Under the pieces are notes generated by a model, which did no database searches, had not been told where the DNA came from, and saw only the letters and a program-made list of their open reading frames with translations. The translations under genes were made by a program, and so were the position numbers. Of a stretch of 64,000 nucleotides of DNA, positions 34,247 to 45,619 are shown in pieces. The DNA is taken from assembly GCA_050249695.1 (NCBI GenBank), contig JBFWQA010000001.1:248001-312000 (forward strand), read 5' to 3'. Origin of the DNA: JACKJP01 sp050249695 (GTDB taxonomy: Bacteria; Pseudomonadota; Alphaproteobacteria; Rhizobiales; Tepidamorphaceae). Positions within the stretch are counted from its first letter, which is position 1, and the number at the start of each line of letters is the position of its first letter.

Positions 34247-34330
34247 ATGTTCGACCTCCTCTACGTGGCACTCGCCATTGGAGGCTTTCTAGCCTTCGCC
34301 GGCGCAGTGCGCGCCTGTGAGCACCTGTGA
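34247..34330 (+). CDS. Tiny membrane protein upstream of kdpF
   Basis: A 27-residue open frame starting MFDLLYVALAIGGFLAFAG and ending ACEHL, one predicted transmembrane helix with a short Arg/Cys/Glu/His tail. It lies 10 bases before kdpF and overlaps no other gene. Comparable tiny hydrophobic ORFs occur upstream of kdpF/kdpA in other alphaproteobacteria as I recall, but I cannot verify this. It could be a second KdpF-like stabilising peptide or a translated leader controlling kdp expression. Too short for homology to be decisive. Confidence 0.5.
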   Translation: MFDLLYVALAIGGFLAFAGAVRACEHL

Positions 34331-34340
34331 GGTGCCGGCG

Positions 34341-34427
34341 ATGATCGAATATCTCATCGGCGGCGCCATCGCTCTGGCGCTTCTCGCCTATCTCACGGCC
34401 GCGTTGCTGCAGCCGGAACGGTTCTAA
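34341..34427 (+). CDS. kdpF: Potassium-transporting ATPase small subunit KdpF
   Basis: A 28-residue single-helix peptide, MIEYLIGGAIALALLAYL then TAALLQPERF. The LLAYLTAALLQPERF ending matches the KdpF pattern (Leu-x-Tyr-Leu ... Pro-Glu-Arg-Phe). KdpF stabilises the KdpABC complex in the inner membrane. It is 13 bases upstream of kdpA, whose GGGAGGA ribosome site follows the kdpF stop directly. Confidence 0.85.
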   Translation: MIEYLIGGAIALALLAYLTAALLQPERF

Positions 34428-34440
34428 GGGAGGAACGGGA

Positions 34441-36147
34441 ATGGCAACCGGCATTCTTCAGTTCCTCATCTTCGCAGCCATCCTCGTCGCGCTTGCCTGG
34501 CCGCTCGGCGGCTATATGGCGCGTGTGTTCGAGGGCGAGCGCACATGGCTCGCGCCAGTGCTCGTTCCCGTGGAGCGCGGCATGTACGCGCTTTCCGGCA
34601 AAGGCGCGACGCAGGATCAGCATTGGACCCGCTATGCGCTTTCGATGCTCGCGTTCAACCTGGCCGGCTGGCTTGTCCTTTACGCGATACTCAGGCTTCA
34701 GCACCTTCTTCCCTGGAACCCCGAAGGTCTGGCGCCATTGTCGCCGGACCTCGCCTTCAACACGGCGGTGAGCTTCGTCACCAACACCAACTGGCAGGCT
34801 TACGGGGGTGAGACGACGCTTTCCTATTTCAGCCAGATGGTAGGGCTGACGGTGCAGAATTTCGTCTCGGCCGCCACTGGGATGGCCGTGGCCGTCGCGG
34901 TCATCCGCGGCTTCGCTGCCCGCGGCGCCAAAGGAATCGGCAACTTCTGGGTCGATATGACCCGCGCGGTTCTCTACGTGCTGCTGCCCTTGTCGATTTT
35001 CGCAACGCTGGTGCTGATCTGGCAAGGCGTGCCGCAGACGCTGGGCGCCTATGTGCCGGCCACGACGTTGGAAGGTGCTCAGCAGCTCATCGCGCAAGGC
35101 CCGGCCGCCTCGCAGGTCGCCATCAAGCAACTCGGCACCAATGGCGGCGGTTTCTTCAACGTCAACTCCGCGCATCCGCTTGAGAACCCGACGCAAATCT
35201 CAAACCTGCTGCAGATGATCTACATCCTGTTGATCCCCGCGGCCTTTTGTTTCCTGTTCGGGCGCATGGTGAAGGATCGAAGGCAGGGCGTCGCGATTTT
35301 CGCCGCGATGGGCATCCTGTTCGTTGTCGGACTGGCGGTGATCTATGGATATGAGCTCAGCGGAAACACGCTCTTCGCCGGATTGCCGATCGACCAGGCG
35401 GCGGGCAACATGGAGGGCAAGGAAGTTCGCTTCGGCACGGCGCTCTCCGCCCTTTGGGCGGAGGCCACGACGGCCGCCTCAAACGGCTCGGTCAACTCCA
35501 TGCACGACAGCTACACTCCACTGGCGGGACTTGTGCTTCTGCTCAACATGCAGGTGGGCGAGGTTGTCTTCGGTGGTGTCGGCGCCGGCTTCTACGGCAT
35601 GCTGCTTTTTGTGGTCCTGACGGTGTTCATCGCCGGACTGATGGTCGGCCGCACACCGGAATATCTTGGCAAGAAGATCGAGGCGAAGGAGGTCAAGCTG
35701 GCCGTTCTGGCGTTCCTGTCCATGCCGGTTGGCATTCTGGTCTTCGGCGCGCTTGCCGCCGTGGTGCCATCGGCCCTCGCGGCAGTGCAGGACCCCGGCC
35801 CTCATGGCCTCTCCGAGATTCTCTACGCCTATTCCTCGGCCACCGGCAATAACGGCTCGGCTTTTGCCGGCTTCGGCGCAAACCTGCCCTTTCATACGAC
35901 GCTGCAGGGCATCGCCATGCTCCTCGGCCGCTATGCCTTCATCGTGCCGATGCTGGCAATCGCAGGCACATTGGCGGCCAAGACGCCGGCGCCGGCTTCG
36001 GCCGGTACGTTTCCGACCCACGGTCCACTCTTCGTCGTCCTGCTCATGGTCGTGGTCTTGATCCTGGGCGGGCTCACTTTCTTTCCGGCCCTCGCCCTCG
36101 GCCCCATCGCCGAACAGGCGTCGATGCTCGCCGGCCAGACCTTCTGA
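34441..36147 (+). CDS. kdpA: Potassium-transporting ATPase channel subunit KdpA
   Basis: A 568-residue polytopic protein that forms the K+-selective pore of the high-affinity Kdp pump. The four selectivity-filter regions are recognisable, including SFVTNTNWQAYGGE, QLGTNGGGFFNVNSAHPLENP, TAASNGSVNSMHDS and SSATGNNGSAFAGF. Length agrees with the family (about 557-580). The ATG follows GGGAGGA closely. It is part of the kdpFABCDE operon, normally induced by K+ limitation through the KdpDE system encoded downstream. Confidence 0.97.
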   Translation: MATGILQFLIFAAILVALAWPLGGYMARVFEGERTWLAPVLVPVERGMYALSGKGATQDQHWTRYALSMLAFNLAGWLVLYAILRLQHLLPWNPEGLAPLSPDLAFNTAVSFVTNTNWQAYGGETTLSYFSQMVGLTVQNFVSAATGMAVAVAVIRGFAARGAKGIGNFWVDMTRAVLYVLLPLSIFATLVLIWQGVPQTLGAYVPATTLEGAQQLIAQGPAASQVAIKQLGTNGGGFFNVNSAHPLENPTQISNLLQMIYILLIPAAFCFLFGRMVKDRRQGVAIFAAMGILFVVGLAVIYGYELSGNTLFAGLPIDQAAGNMEGKEVRFGTALSALWAEATTAASNGSVNSMHDSYTPLAGLVLLLNMQVGEVVFGGVGAGFYGMLLFVVLTVFIAGLMVGRTPEYLGKKIEAKEVKLAVLAFLSMPVGILVFGALAAVVPSALAAVQDPGPHGLSEILYAYSSATGNNGSAFAGFGANLPFHTTLQGIAMLLGRYAFIVPMLAIAGTLAAKTPAPASAGTFPTHGPLFVVLLMVVVLILGGLTFFPALALGPIAEQASMLAGQTF

Positions 36148-36157
36148 GGTGGTTTCG

Positions 36158-38209
<2,052 letters not shown>

Positions 38210-38226
38210 CGGGAAGGATGACAACG

Positions 38227-38832
38227 ATGCTCTCGCAGACAAGACCGGCAATCGCCCTGCTGGCGATGATGACCCTTCTCACCGGCGTGGCCTATCCGCT
38301 GGCGATGACCGGGATCGGGCAAGCGCTGTTCCCTCATCAGGCCAACGCCAGCCTGATCGTTCGTGACGGTGTCGTTGTCGGCTCGGAATATATCGGTCAG
38401 ACTTTCACGCGCCCTGAATATTTCCATGGCCGTCCCTCAGCTGTCGGCAATGACGCAGCCTCTTCGGGCGGCACGAATCTGGCGCCCACGAGCCGGAAAT
38501 TGATCGACGCCGTTGCTGAGCGGGCTCGGCAGATCACTGCGGAGTCGGGGGTCCCGAAGGTGCCGATCGATCTTGTCACCTCTTCCGGTAGCGGGCTCGA
38601 CCCGCACATTTCGCCCGAAAGCGCCGATCTGCAGATACGGCGTGTTGCCGAGGCGAGAGGCATTCCCGTCGGGGAACTGCGTCGGATGGTCGATCTGCAC
38701 ACCGAAACGCCGCTCTTCGAAATCTTCGGCTCGTCCGCGGTGAATGTATTGAAGTTGAATCTGGCGCTCGACGAAAGGGCGCCGGTCGAAAGCGACGCAA
38801 CAGGATCGAAGGATGGCGCCAGCGCCGAATGA
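38227..38832 (+). CDS. kdpC: Potassium-transporting ATPase subunit KdpC
   Basis: A 201-residue KdpC with one N-terminal transmembrane helix (IALLAMMTLLTGVAYPLAMTG) and a periplasmic domain with the family motifs GQTFTRPEYFHGRPSA, SGGTNLAP, SSGSGLDPHISPESADLQI. The ATG at 38227 gives correct spacing from GGGAAGG, whereas the ATG at 38218 directly abuts it. It ends 20 bases inside kdpD, indicating translational coupling of the pump and its sensor. Confidence 0.95.
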   Translation: MLSQTRPAIALLAMMTLLTGVAYPLAMTGIGQALFPHQANASLIVRDGVVVGSEYIGQTFTRPEYFHGRPSAVGNDAASSGGTNLAPTSRKLIDAVAERARQITAESGVPKVPIDLVTSSGSGLDPHISPESADLQIRRVAEARGIPVGELRRMVDLHTETPLFEIFGSSAVNVLKLNLALDERAPVESDATGSKDGASAE

Positions 38833-41512
38833 GGACAGCCGCCCCGAGCCGGAAGCTCTTTTGGCTGAAGCGGAGAAAGAAGGCCGGGGAAGACTGAAGA
38901 TCTTCCTCGGCGCAGCCCCCGGCGTCGGCAAAACCTATGCAATGCTCCAGGCCGCGCGGAAACGTGCGGCTGAGGGCGTTGATGTGGTCATCGCCATCGT
39001 CGAGACGCATGGACGTTCCGAAACGGAGCGGCTGCTGAGAAACTTGACGGTGTTGCCGCGCCGGACACACTTCTATCGCGGTCACATTCTCGACGAGATG
39101 GACCTCAGCGCCTTGATCGCGCGTCGGCCGCAGCTGGCGGTGATCGACGAGCTTGCCCACACCAACGTGCCGGACAGCCGGCACGAGAAGCGCTGGCAGG
39201 ACGTAGAGGACGTGCTCGCCGCCGGAATCGACGTCTACACCACGCTGAATGTCCAGCATCTGGAAAGTCTCAATGATATCGTCGCGCGCGTTTCGGGGGT
39301 GCGCGTGCGCGAGACCCTGCCCGACAAGGTTCTGGAATTGGCGGACGAGATCGAACTCATCGACCTTCCCCCGGAAGAACTGATCGAGCGGCTGCGCCAG
39401 GGCAAGGTCTATCTGCATGGCCAGATCGCGCGCGCCATCGAGAATTTCTTCTCCAAGGGCAATCTGACGGCGCTCCGGGAACTCGCCATGCGCGTGGCGG
39501 CCGACCGCGTCGACGCGCAGATGATTGCACATATGAAGACGCACGCGATCAGCGGTCCTTGGCCGACGCAGGATCGTATTATGGTCTGCATCAACGAATC
39601 TCCGGTTGCTAAATCTCTGGTGCGGGCCGCCAAGCGCATGGCGGATCGGGCTCGGGCGCCGTGGCTTGCCGTCAACATCGTGTCCTCATCCAGCGAAACG
39701 CTCGAGGATCAGGCCAAGGACCGGATCGCCGAGGCTTTGCGGCTTGCCGAATCGCTCGGCGCGGAAGTCGCCAGCGTCAACGCCGAGGTGAACATCGCCG
39801 GCGAAATCCTCGAGTTCGCCCGATCGCGGAATGTCAACCGTATCCTTGTCGGCCGCCCCCGTCCGCGGCGTCTTCTCGCTTCCCTTACCCGTGAGACGGT
39901 GGCCGAAACGCTGATCCGCCAGGGGCAGGATTTCGAGATCACCCTGGTGGCCCCCGATCAGGAGGAGGCCCGCCGCGCGGCCATCCGCGCCGGCCGCATC
40001 CAGATTGAGCGCGACCCCAAGGCCTATCTGGCGGCAACCGGCATCGTCGCGGTTGCCACCGCAACCGCCTTCGCGATCGAGCGGATCCTGCCGGTCGCGA
40101 GTTTGTCGCTGGTCTTCCTGACCGGCGTGCTCATCACAGCAACCCGCTTCGGGCTATGGCCATCGCTCTATGCCGCGACGGCCAGCTTCTTTACCTACAA
40201 TTTTTTCTTCACCGAGCCCTATCACACCTTTGCCATGCACCGGCGGGATGACCTCCTGACATTGGCGCTCTTCTATGTCGCTTCGGTGCTGGCAGGAAAT
40301 CTGGCCTCGCGCTTGCGAAATCAGGTGAATGCCCAAAGGGCGATCGCCAAGCGCACGGTGAGCCTCTACGAATTCAGCCGCAAGCTCGCCAGCACTGCGT
40401 CGTTGGACGATGTGATCTGGACGGCCGTCAGCAATATTGGAGCGATCCTGCAGTGTCAGGTCGTTGCGCTCACCCCGGATGCCAATGGGCGGTTGGAGAT
40501 CAGCGGCGCCTTTCCACCAAGGGATGAACTCGACGTGCGCAACTACAGCGCGGCGCTCTGGACTTGGCAGCACGGGGAACTCGCCGGGTGGACCACGGCC
40601 ACGCTTCCTTCCGCTGAGTGGCTGTTTGTGCCGCTCAAGACCGCGCAGGGAACTCAGGGAGTTATCGGCATCACATTTGAGGCACGGCACACGCTGACTC
40701 CCGAGGAGTTACGCATCCTTGAGGCATTACGCGATCAAGTCGCCATCGCGGTGGAGCGCATCCGATTGGTCTCCGATCTGCAGAATTCCCGAATACTCTC
40801 TGAGACGGAGCGGTTGCGTTCAGCACTCCTCTCCTCGGTCAGCCATGATCTGCGTACGCCGCTCGTGTCGATCATCGGCGCGGCCAGTTCGCTGATCGAG
40901 GCCGACAGCGCCCTTGGAGCACTCGGTCGTCGTCAACTTGCCGAGACGATCCGGGAAGAAGGGGACCGGCTCAATCGCTACGTTCAAAACCTTCTCGACA
41001 TGACGCGGCTCGGCTACGGCGCACTGAAGCTGAACCGGCAGCCAAGCGATTCTCTCGAGTTTGTCGGCATGGCCGCGCACCAACTCGGTTCCGCCCTGAA
41101 AGAACACAAGCTGATCCTTGACCTCGCCCACGATCTCCCGGCAGTCGATGTAGATCCGATCCTGATGCAGCAGGTTTTCGCCAACGTGCTCGACAACGCC
41201 GCCAAATATGCACCCGAGGGGTCCAGTATTGGCGTTACCGGCTCGATTGAAGGGGACTATTTGACGATTGCCGTGAGCGACGAAGGGCCTGGAATTCCGC
41301 CCGCGGACAGGAATCGTATCTTCGACATGTTCTTTCGCGTGCGTGCGGGTGACGGCCAGCGGGCTGGCACCGGGCTTGGGCTCGCCATTTGCAAGGGGAT
41401 AGTGGATGCCCATGGGGGCACAATCCGTGCCACACCTGCCAAGACGGACGGTACGGGCACGCGCATCGAGATTCGGCTACCGCTCGCGGTGGCCTCAAGG
41501 GGGGCTGCATGA
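38813..41512 (+). CDS. kdpD: Osmosensitive K+ channel histidine kinase KdpD
   Basis: An 899-residue sensor kinase. Domains in order: N-terminal KdpD domain with a Walker-type GAAPGVGKTYAM loop (about residues 33-44), a universal-stress-protein-like domain (about 250-370), four closely spaced transmembrane helices (about 400-500), a GAF-like region, then HisKA with the phospho-acceptor His in SSVSHDLRTPL and a HATPase with DEGPGIPPADRNRIFDMFFR and TGLGLAICKGI. It senses low K+ or ionic stress and phosphorylates KdpE. It overlaps both kdpC and kdpE. Confidence 0.96.
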   Translation: MAPAPNEDSRPEPEALLAEAEKEGRGRLKIFLGAAPGVGKTYAMLQAARKRAAEGVDVVIAIVETHGRSETERLLRNLTVLPRRTHFYRGHILDEMDLSALIARRPQLAVIDELAHTNVPDSRHEKRWQDVEDVLAAGIDVYTTLNVQHLESLNDIVARVSGVRVRETLPDKVLELADEIELIDLPPEELIERLRQGKVYLHGQIARAIENFFSKGNLTALRELAMRVAADRVDAQMIAHMKTHAISGPWPTQDRIMVCINESPVAKSLVRAAKRMADRARAPWLAVNIVSSSSETLEDQAKDRIAEALRLAESLGAEVASVNAEVNIAGEILEFARSRNVNRILVGRPRPRRLLASLTRETVAETLIRQGQDFEITLVAPDQEEARRAAIRAGRIQIERDPKAYLAATGIVAVATATAFAIERILPVASLSLVFLTGVLITATRFGLWPSLYAATASFFTYNFFFTEPYHTFAMHRRDDLLTLALFYVASVLAGNLASRLRNQVNAQRAIAKRTVSLYEFSRKLASTASLDDVIWTAVSNIGAILQCQVVALTPDANGRLEISGAFPPRDELDVRNYSAALWTWQHGELAGWTTATLPSAEWLFVPLKTAQGTQGVIGITFEARHTLTPEELRILEALRDQVAIAVERIRLVSDLQNSRILSETERLRSALLSSVSHDLRTPLVSIIGAASSLIEADSALGALGRRQLAETIREEGDRLNRYVQNLLDMTRLGYGALKLNRQPSDSLEFVGMAAHQLGSALKEHKLILDLAHDLPAVDVDPILMQQVFANVLDNAAKYAPEGSSIGVTGSIEGDYLTIAVSDEGPGIPPADRNRIFDMFFRVRAGDGQRAGTGLGLAICKGIVDAHGGTIRATPAKTDGTGTRIEIRLPLAVASRGAA

Positions 41513-42207
41513 GCGCGCTCGCCCGCATCCTCGTTGCGGACGACGAAAGCCAGATCAGGCGCTTCCTGCGCGTGGCCCTGGAGGCCCATGCGTATGGCGT
41601 CGTCGAGGCCGCGACGGGCCTTGAAGCTGTGCGCAAGGCGGCGACCGAAGAGCCCGACCTGATCGTGCTCGATCTTGGGCTTCCCGACATGGACGGTAAG
41701 GATGTCATCGCGAAAATCCGCGAGTGGTCCCAGACGCCGATTCTGGTGCTGTCCGTACGTCAGGCCGAGGCGGAGAAGGTCGAGGCGCTCGACGCGGGCG
41801 CGCAGGACTATGTGGTCAAACCCTTCGGCATCAAGGAATTACTCGCCCGGATTCGCACTCTCTTACGCGATCGAGCGGTATCCGGCGACGCGAGCAGCGC
41901 CATTATTGAGGTCGGGGACCTCCATATAGACGTTGCCGCGCACCGGGTCCGCAAGGACGGCGAGGCGCTGAAGCTGACGCGCAAGGAGTTTGATGTGCTG
42001 CGGACACTGGCCCGTCATGTCGGACGGATCGTCACTCATCAGAAGATTCTGCACGAGGTATGGGGCAAGGCCCATGAACAGGACACTCAATATTTGCGCG
42101 TGTTCATCCGACAGCTTCGCCAGAAACTCGGAGATAATCCTGCAAACCCGCGCTACATCATGAACGAGCCCGGTGTCGGCTATCGGATGCTGGAGCCAGG
42201 GGACTGA
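41509..42207 (+). CDS. kdpE: KDP operon response regulator KdpE
   Basis: A 232-residue OmpR/PhoB-type response regulator. The receiver domain has the acidic pair DD at 11-12, the phospho-acceptor D55 (LIVLDLGLPD) and a conserved Lys in VVKPFG. The C-terminal winged helix contains LTRKEFDVLRTLARHVGRIVTHQKIL. Its ATG overlaps the kdpD stop (ATGA). It should activate the kdp operon when phosphorylated. Confidence 0.96.
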   Translation: MSALARILVADDESQIRRFLRVALEAHAYGVVEAATGLEAVRKAATEEPDLIVLDLGLPDMDGKDVIAKIREWSQTPILVLSVRQAEAEKVEALDAGAQDYVVKPFGIKELLARIRTLLRDRAVSGDASSAIIEVGDLHIDVAAHRVRKDGEALKLTRKEFDVLRTLARHVGRIVTHQKILHEVWGKAHEQDTQYLRVFIRQLRQKLGDNPANPRYIMNEPGVGYRMLEPGD

Positions 42208-42407
42208 ACAATCGTTTCATCGGAACCTCGACCTTTCGGTCCGAATGGGTGATACGTTCATCCACAGTTCCGCACGCCATAAAAGACGGTCTGAATGCTT
42301 GGCCGCATAGGAAAATTCTCCGCCGCGCCGGGGCAATCGTTCCCGATTGGACGATCGGAGCGGTGAGTTGCTTGCGAGTGTCATTTCCCGGGGCAAGCTT
42401 GCTTGCC

Positions 42408-42950
42408 TCACCGCCGCCCGCGGCGCCTTGCGATCTCGCGATAGAGCGCTTCGGCACTGACGCCGATTTCCTGCGCGAGGCGCAGCCAGCGTCCTTTCGG
42501 CGGCAGATCCCGGTTCCATGTCAGCCATGCATCGAGGCGCTGCGAAACCGTTCTGAGCGTCAGTATTTCGCTGCGCTGGCGGCCGCGCTGTACTTCCCGC
42601 GCCAGCCCTCCCGACCAGGCGTCGTAGAGACCGGGATCGTCTTTCAGCCGCTGATGAAACGCTGCCTTCGGGACCGCCAGCAGACGACAGTCCGTGGCGG
42701 CGATGGCGTCGCAATGGTATGAGTGGGAATACAGCGAGGCTTCCGCCGGGATTTCGTCGTCTCTTGCCCGCTGCAAAATCACCGGTTCGCCGTTCTCCTG
42801 ATACCGCAGAAGCCGGATTTCGCCCTCGATGACGAGAAACATCCAGCGCACCGGATCGTCCCGATGAAATAGAAATTCCCCCGCCGCCATCTCGCGGCGC
42901 CGGCTTGCCCGGAAAAGCTCGATCAACGGCACCGACATGATAGCAATCAT
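42408..42950 (-). CDS. Crp/Fnr-family regulator with short DNA-binding domain
   Basis: A 180-residue protein: an N-terminal cyclic-nucleotide-binding-like beta-barrel (EFLFHRDDPVRWMFLVIEGEIRLLRY...) and a short C-terminal helix-turn-helix (SQRLDAWLTW ... RLAQEIGVSAEALYREIARRRG). It is about 40-50 residues shorter than Crp or Fnr; the C-terminal wing is reduced. There are no Fnr-type N-terminal cysteines, so it is not an oxygen sensor of that kind. It is divergent, 56 bases apart, from the His-rich periplasmic protein gene, probably its target. The ATG at 42938 is an alternative start; neither has a strong ribosome site. Confidence 0.8.
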   Translation of the reverse strand: MIAIMSVPLIELFRASRRREMAAGEFLFHRDDPVRWMFLVIEGEIRLLRYQENGEPVILQRARDDEIPAEASLYSHSYHCDAIAATDCRLLAVPKAAFHQRLKDDPGLYDAWSGGLAREVQRGRQRSEILTLRTVSQRLDAWLTWNRDLPPKGRWLRLAQEIGVSAEALYREIARRRGRR

Positions 42951-43006
42951 GTTCGCACGGCGTGGCTCGTGGCAAGGTGGTTGCGTTCAAGAAGCGGAGG
43001 CCCACC

Positions 43007-43588
43007 ATGAAATTTCCTGTCCTCATTGCCCTGATCGCCCTGTTTCCCGTAACGGCGTTGGCCCAGCATGCCGGGATGGCGCATCAGCCGGGCATGCAGC
43101 ACGACGCGCATGAGCAGGCACAGGCGGCCGATGCCATGGCGCATCCCGAGCAGGCAGGCCAGGGCGCTTTCGCGGCTATCCAGGAGATTGTCGAAATACT
43201 GATGGCCGATGAGAAGACGGACTGGTCGAAGGTGGACATCGAGGCGCTGCGCCGGCATCTGATCGACATGGACAATGTCACGCTGCGCGCCCGGGTCGTT
43301 TCCGAACCGGTGGATGGCGGAATGATGTTCGTGGTCACGGGTGAGGGCGAGGTTCGCGATTCCATCGCGCGTATGGTGGAGGCGCATGCGGCGACGATGA
43401 ATGGCGTTGGCGGTTTCACCTATGAAGCGCAGGCGACCGAACATGGCGCGACGCTGGTCGCGAAGGCCGGCACGCCGGCAGATGCCGAGAAGCTCAATGG
43501 GCTCGGATTCATCGGGGTGATGACGCTCGGTGCGCACCATCAGCCCCATCATATCGCCATTGCGCGCGGCGACGGCCCGCATCACTAG
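43007..43588 (+). CDS. Secreted His/Met-rich protein of unknown function
   Basis: A 193-residue protein with a clear Sec signal peptide (MKFPVLIALIALFPVTALAQ, cleavage after ALA) and GGAGG 6 bases upstream of the ATG. After the signal comes a His/Met/Gln-rich stretch (HAGMAHQPGMQHDAHEQ) and a similar His-rich C-terminus (AHHQPHH...GDGPHH), suggesting periplasmic metal (copper or zinc) binding. The middle is an alpha/beta domain without a family I can name. The divergent Crp-like regulator and the metal-binding ends suggest a stress- or metal-responsive unit; this is inference. Confidence 0.75.
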   Translation: MKFPVLIALIALFPVTALAQHAGMAHQPGMQHDAHEQAQAADAMAHPEQAGQGAFAAIQEIVEILMADEKTDWSKVDIEALRRHLIDMDNVTLRARVVSEPVDGGMMFVVTGEGEVRDSIARMVEAHAATMNGVGGFTYEAQATEHGATLVAKAGTPADAEKLNGLGFIGVMTLGAHHQPHHIAIARGDGPHH

Positions 43589-43722
43589 CGATCGGCAGCT
43601 TTCGGCGATGCTTTCCGGCTGACGCGTGGCGAGCTGCCAGTGGCGCGCCGGGCGTTGCGTGCATGGGGCCGCCAGAAGTGATAGAAGCGACGCCAACCGG
43701 TTCGGAGGCTTTGCGTCCGGCC

Positions 43723-44748
43723 ATGGCAGACCTGGTTAAGATTCAGAATTCAATGCCTTGTATTCAGCCGCATATCTTCTCCGTCGCCCCGATGATGGAC
43801 TGGACGGATCGCCACTGCCGGGCCTTTCATCGGCAGCTGACGCGCCATGCGCTGCTCTACACCGAGATGCTGACCGCCGGCGCGGTGATCCACGGCGAGC
43901 GCGAAAGGCTGATGGGTTTCAGCGATGCCGAACATCCTGTTGCCCTGCAGCTTGGCGGTTCGGAGCCGGCAGACATGGCGGAGGCCGCGCGCATCGGCGA
44001 GGCCTTCGGCTATGACGAGATCAACATCAATGTCGGCTGCCCGTCGGATCGTGTGCAGTCCGGACGTTTCGGCGCCTGCCTGATGGCCGAACCGCAAACG
44101 GTCGCGTCCGTCTTCGCGGCCATGCAGGGCGCGGTGTCCGTTCCCGTCACTGTCAAATGCCGGATCGGCATCGACGACAGCGACCCGGAAGCCGGGCTCG
44201 ATGATTTCATCGACCGCGTCGCCGATGCAGGCTGCGCGACCTTCATCGTCCACGCGCGCAAGGCGTGGCTGAAGGGTTTGAGCCCGAAGGAAAACCGCGA
44301 TATCCCGCCGCTCGATTATGATCGTGTGCACCGGCTGAAGGCCCGCCGGCCCGATCTCACCATCATCATCAATGGCGGCATCGAGACGCTGGACGACGCG
44401 AAGGCTCATCTCGCCCGTGTCGATGGCGCGATGCTCGGCCGCGCCGCCTTCCGCAATCCCGGAATCCTCGCCGGTGTCGATCCGCTTTTCTTCGGCGCCC
44501 AAGCGCCTGCAAAGGATCTGAAGGAAGCCGTGAGGGCGCATCTTGCCTATGTCGAGGCGATGCTGGCGGCCGGCACCCGCCTGTCAGCCATCGTCAAGCC
44601 GATGACGGGGCTCTTCCAGGGCGTGCCCGGCGCGCGCCGCTGGCGGCAGATTCTGACGGTTGAAAGCGTGCGGCCCGGCGCCGGCGTCGACGTGGTGGAA
44701 AGGGCGCTCGCCGCGGTGGGTGATATCGCAGAGGCGGACGCCGCTTGA
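43723..44748 (+). CDS. dusA: tRNA-dihydrouridine(20/20a) synthase DusA
   Basis: A 341-residue flavoprotein that reduces uridines in the tRNA D-loop. FMN-barrel motifs are present: SVAPMMDWTDRHCR at the start, INVGCPSDRVQSGRFGACLM with the catalytic cysteine, VKCRIGIDD, FIVHARKAWLKGLSPKENR and INGGIET. The gene's start is uncertain; ATG at 43723 or 43753 is plausible, and 43753 gives the more typical DusA N-terminus. Its stop is 13 bases upstream of the TauE gene. Confidence 0.93.
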   Translation: MADLVKIQNSMPCIQPHIFSVAPMMDWTDRHCRAFHRQLTRHALLYTEMLTAGAVIHGERERLMGFSDAEHPVALQLGGSEPADMAEAARIGEAFGYDEININVGCPSDRVQSGRFGACLMAEPQTVASVFAAMQGAVSVPVTVKCRIGIDDSDPEAGLDDFIDRVADAGCATFIVHARKAWLKGLSPKENRDIPPLDYDRVHRLKARRPDLTIIINGGIETLDDAKAHLARVDGAMLGRAAFRNPGILAGVDPLFFGAQAPAKDLKEAVRAHLAYVEAMLAAGTRLSAIVKPMTGLFQGVPGARRWRQILTVESVRPGAGVDVVERALAAVGDIAEADAA

Positions 44749-44761
44749 GGACGCATCGGTC

Positions 44762-45589
44762 ATGATCGACGCCAGCTGGTCAGAGCTCGCGTGGCTGGCG
44801 CTGTCGCTCGCCGCATCCGGCGCGATCGGCGGTCTGCTGGCCGGCATGTTCGGCATCGGCGGCGGCGCGGTGCTGGTGCCGGTTCTCTACTGGTTCCTGA
44901 CGCTGCTCGGTGTGGACGAGGCCGTTCGCATGCACATTTCCGTCGGCACCTCGCTCGGCATCATCATCCCGACCTCGATCCGCTCGTTCCTCTCCCACAA
45001 GGCGCGCGGCGCGGTGGATATGGATGTGCTGCGAAAGTGGGTCGTGCCGGTTCTCATTGGCGTTGCCGCGGGCACCTTCGCCGCCAACTTCATATCCGCC
45101 GACGGGCTGAAATCCATCTTCGCGGTGATCGCGCTGGTCATCGGTTTCCGGATGATCTTCGGGACGCAGGGCATCCGCCTTGGAAGCGACCTGCCGGGCA
45201 ATCCGCTGCGCGCCATCATCGGCTTCATGATCGGGCTGATCTCGACGCTGATGGGTGTCGGCGGCGGCGTTCTGAATAACACCGTGATGACGCTCTACGG
45301 CCGTCCGATCCACCAGGCGGTGGCGACGTCCTCAGGGCTCGGCGTGCTGATTTCCATCCCCGCCGCCGTCGGTTTCATGCTGGCCGGTTGGGGGGAGGCG
45401 GGTCTGCCGCCGCTGTCGCTCGGCTATGTGAACGTGCTGGGGCTGTTGCTCGTCGGCCCGATCAGCACCGCCTGCGCGCCGCTCGGCGTGCGCATCGCCC
45501 ATGCGCTGGAAAAGCGCAAGCTGGAGATCGCCTTCGGCCTGTTCCTGCTCACGGTCTCGGCGCGCTTCGCCTGGAGCCTGTGGGGATAA
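44762..45589 (+). CDS. TauE/SafE-family sulfite or organosulfonate exporter-like permease
   Basis: A 275-residue membrane protein with about eight hydrophobic segments and the duplicated TauE/SafE motifs GLLAGMFGIGGGAVLVPVL and GLISTLMGVGGGVLNNTVM. Members move anions such as sulfite, sulfoacetate or related compounds across the inner membrane; the substrate here is unknown. The ATG at 44762 follows TGAGGA, which overlaps the dusA stop, so the two genes are probably translated from the same message. Confidence 0.88.
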   Translation: MIDASWSELAWLALSLAASGAIGGLLAGMFGIGGGAVLVPVLYWFLTLLGVDEAVRMHISVGTSLGIIIPTSIRSFLSHKARGAVDMDVLRKWVVPVLIGVAAGTFAANFISADGLKSIFAVIALVIGFRMIFGTQGIRLGSDLPGNPLRAIIGFMIGLISTLMGVGGGVLNNTVMTLYGRPIHQAVATSSGLGVLISIPAAVGFMLAGWGEAGLPPLSLGYVNVLGLLLVGPISTACAPLGVRIAHALEKRKLEIAFGLFLLTVSARFAWSLWG

Positions 45590-45619
45590 GCTGCCCGCTG
45601 CCAAAAGGTCCGGGCTCTC

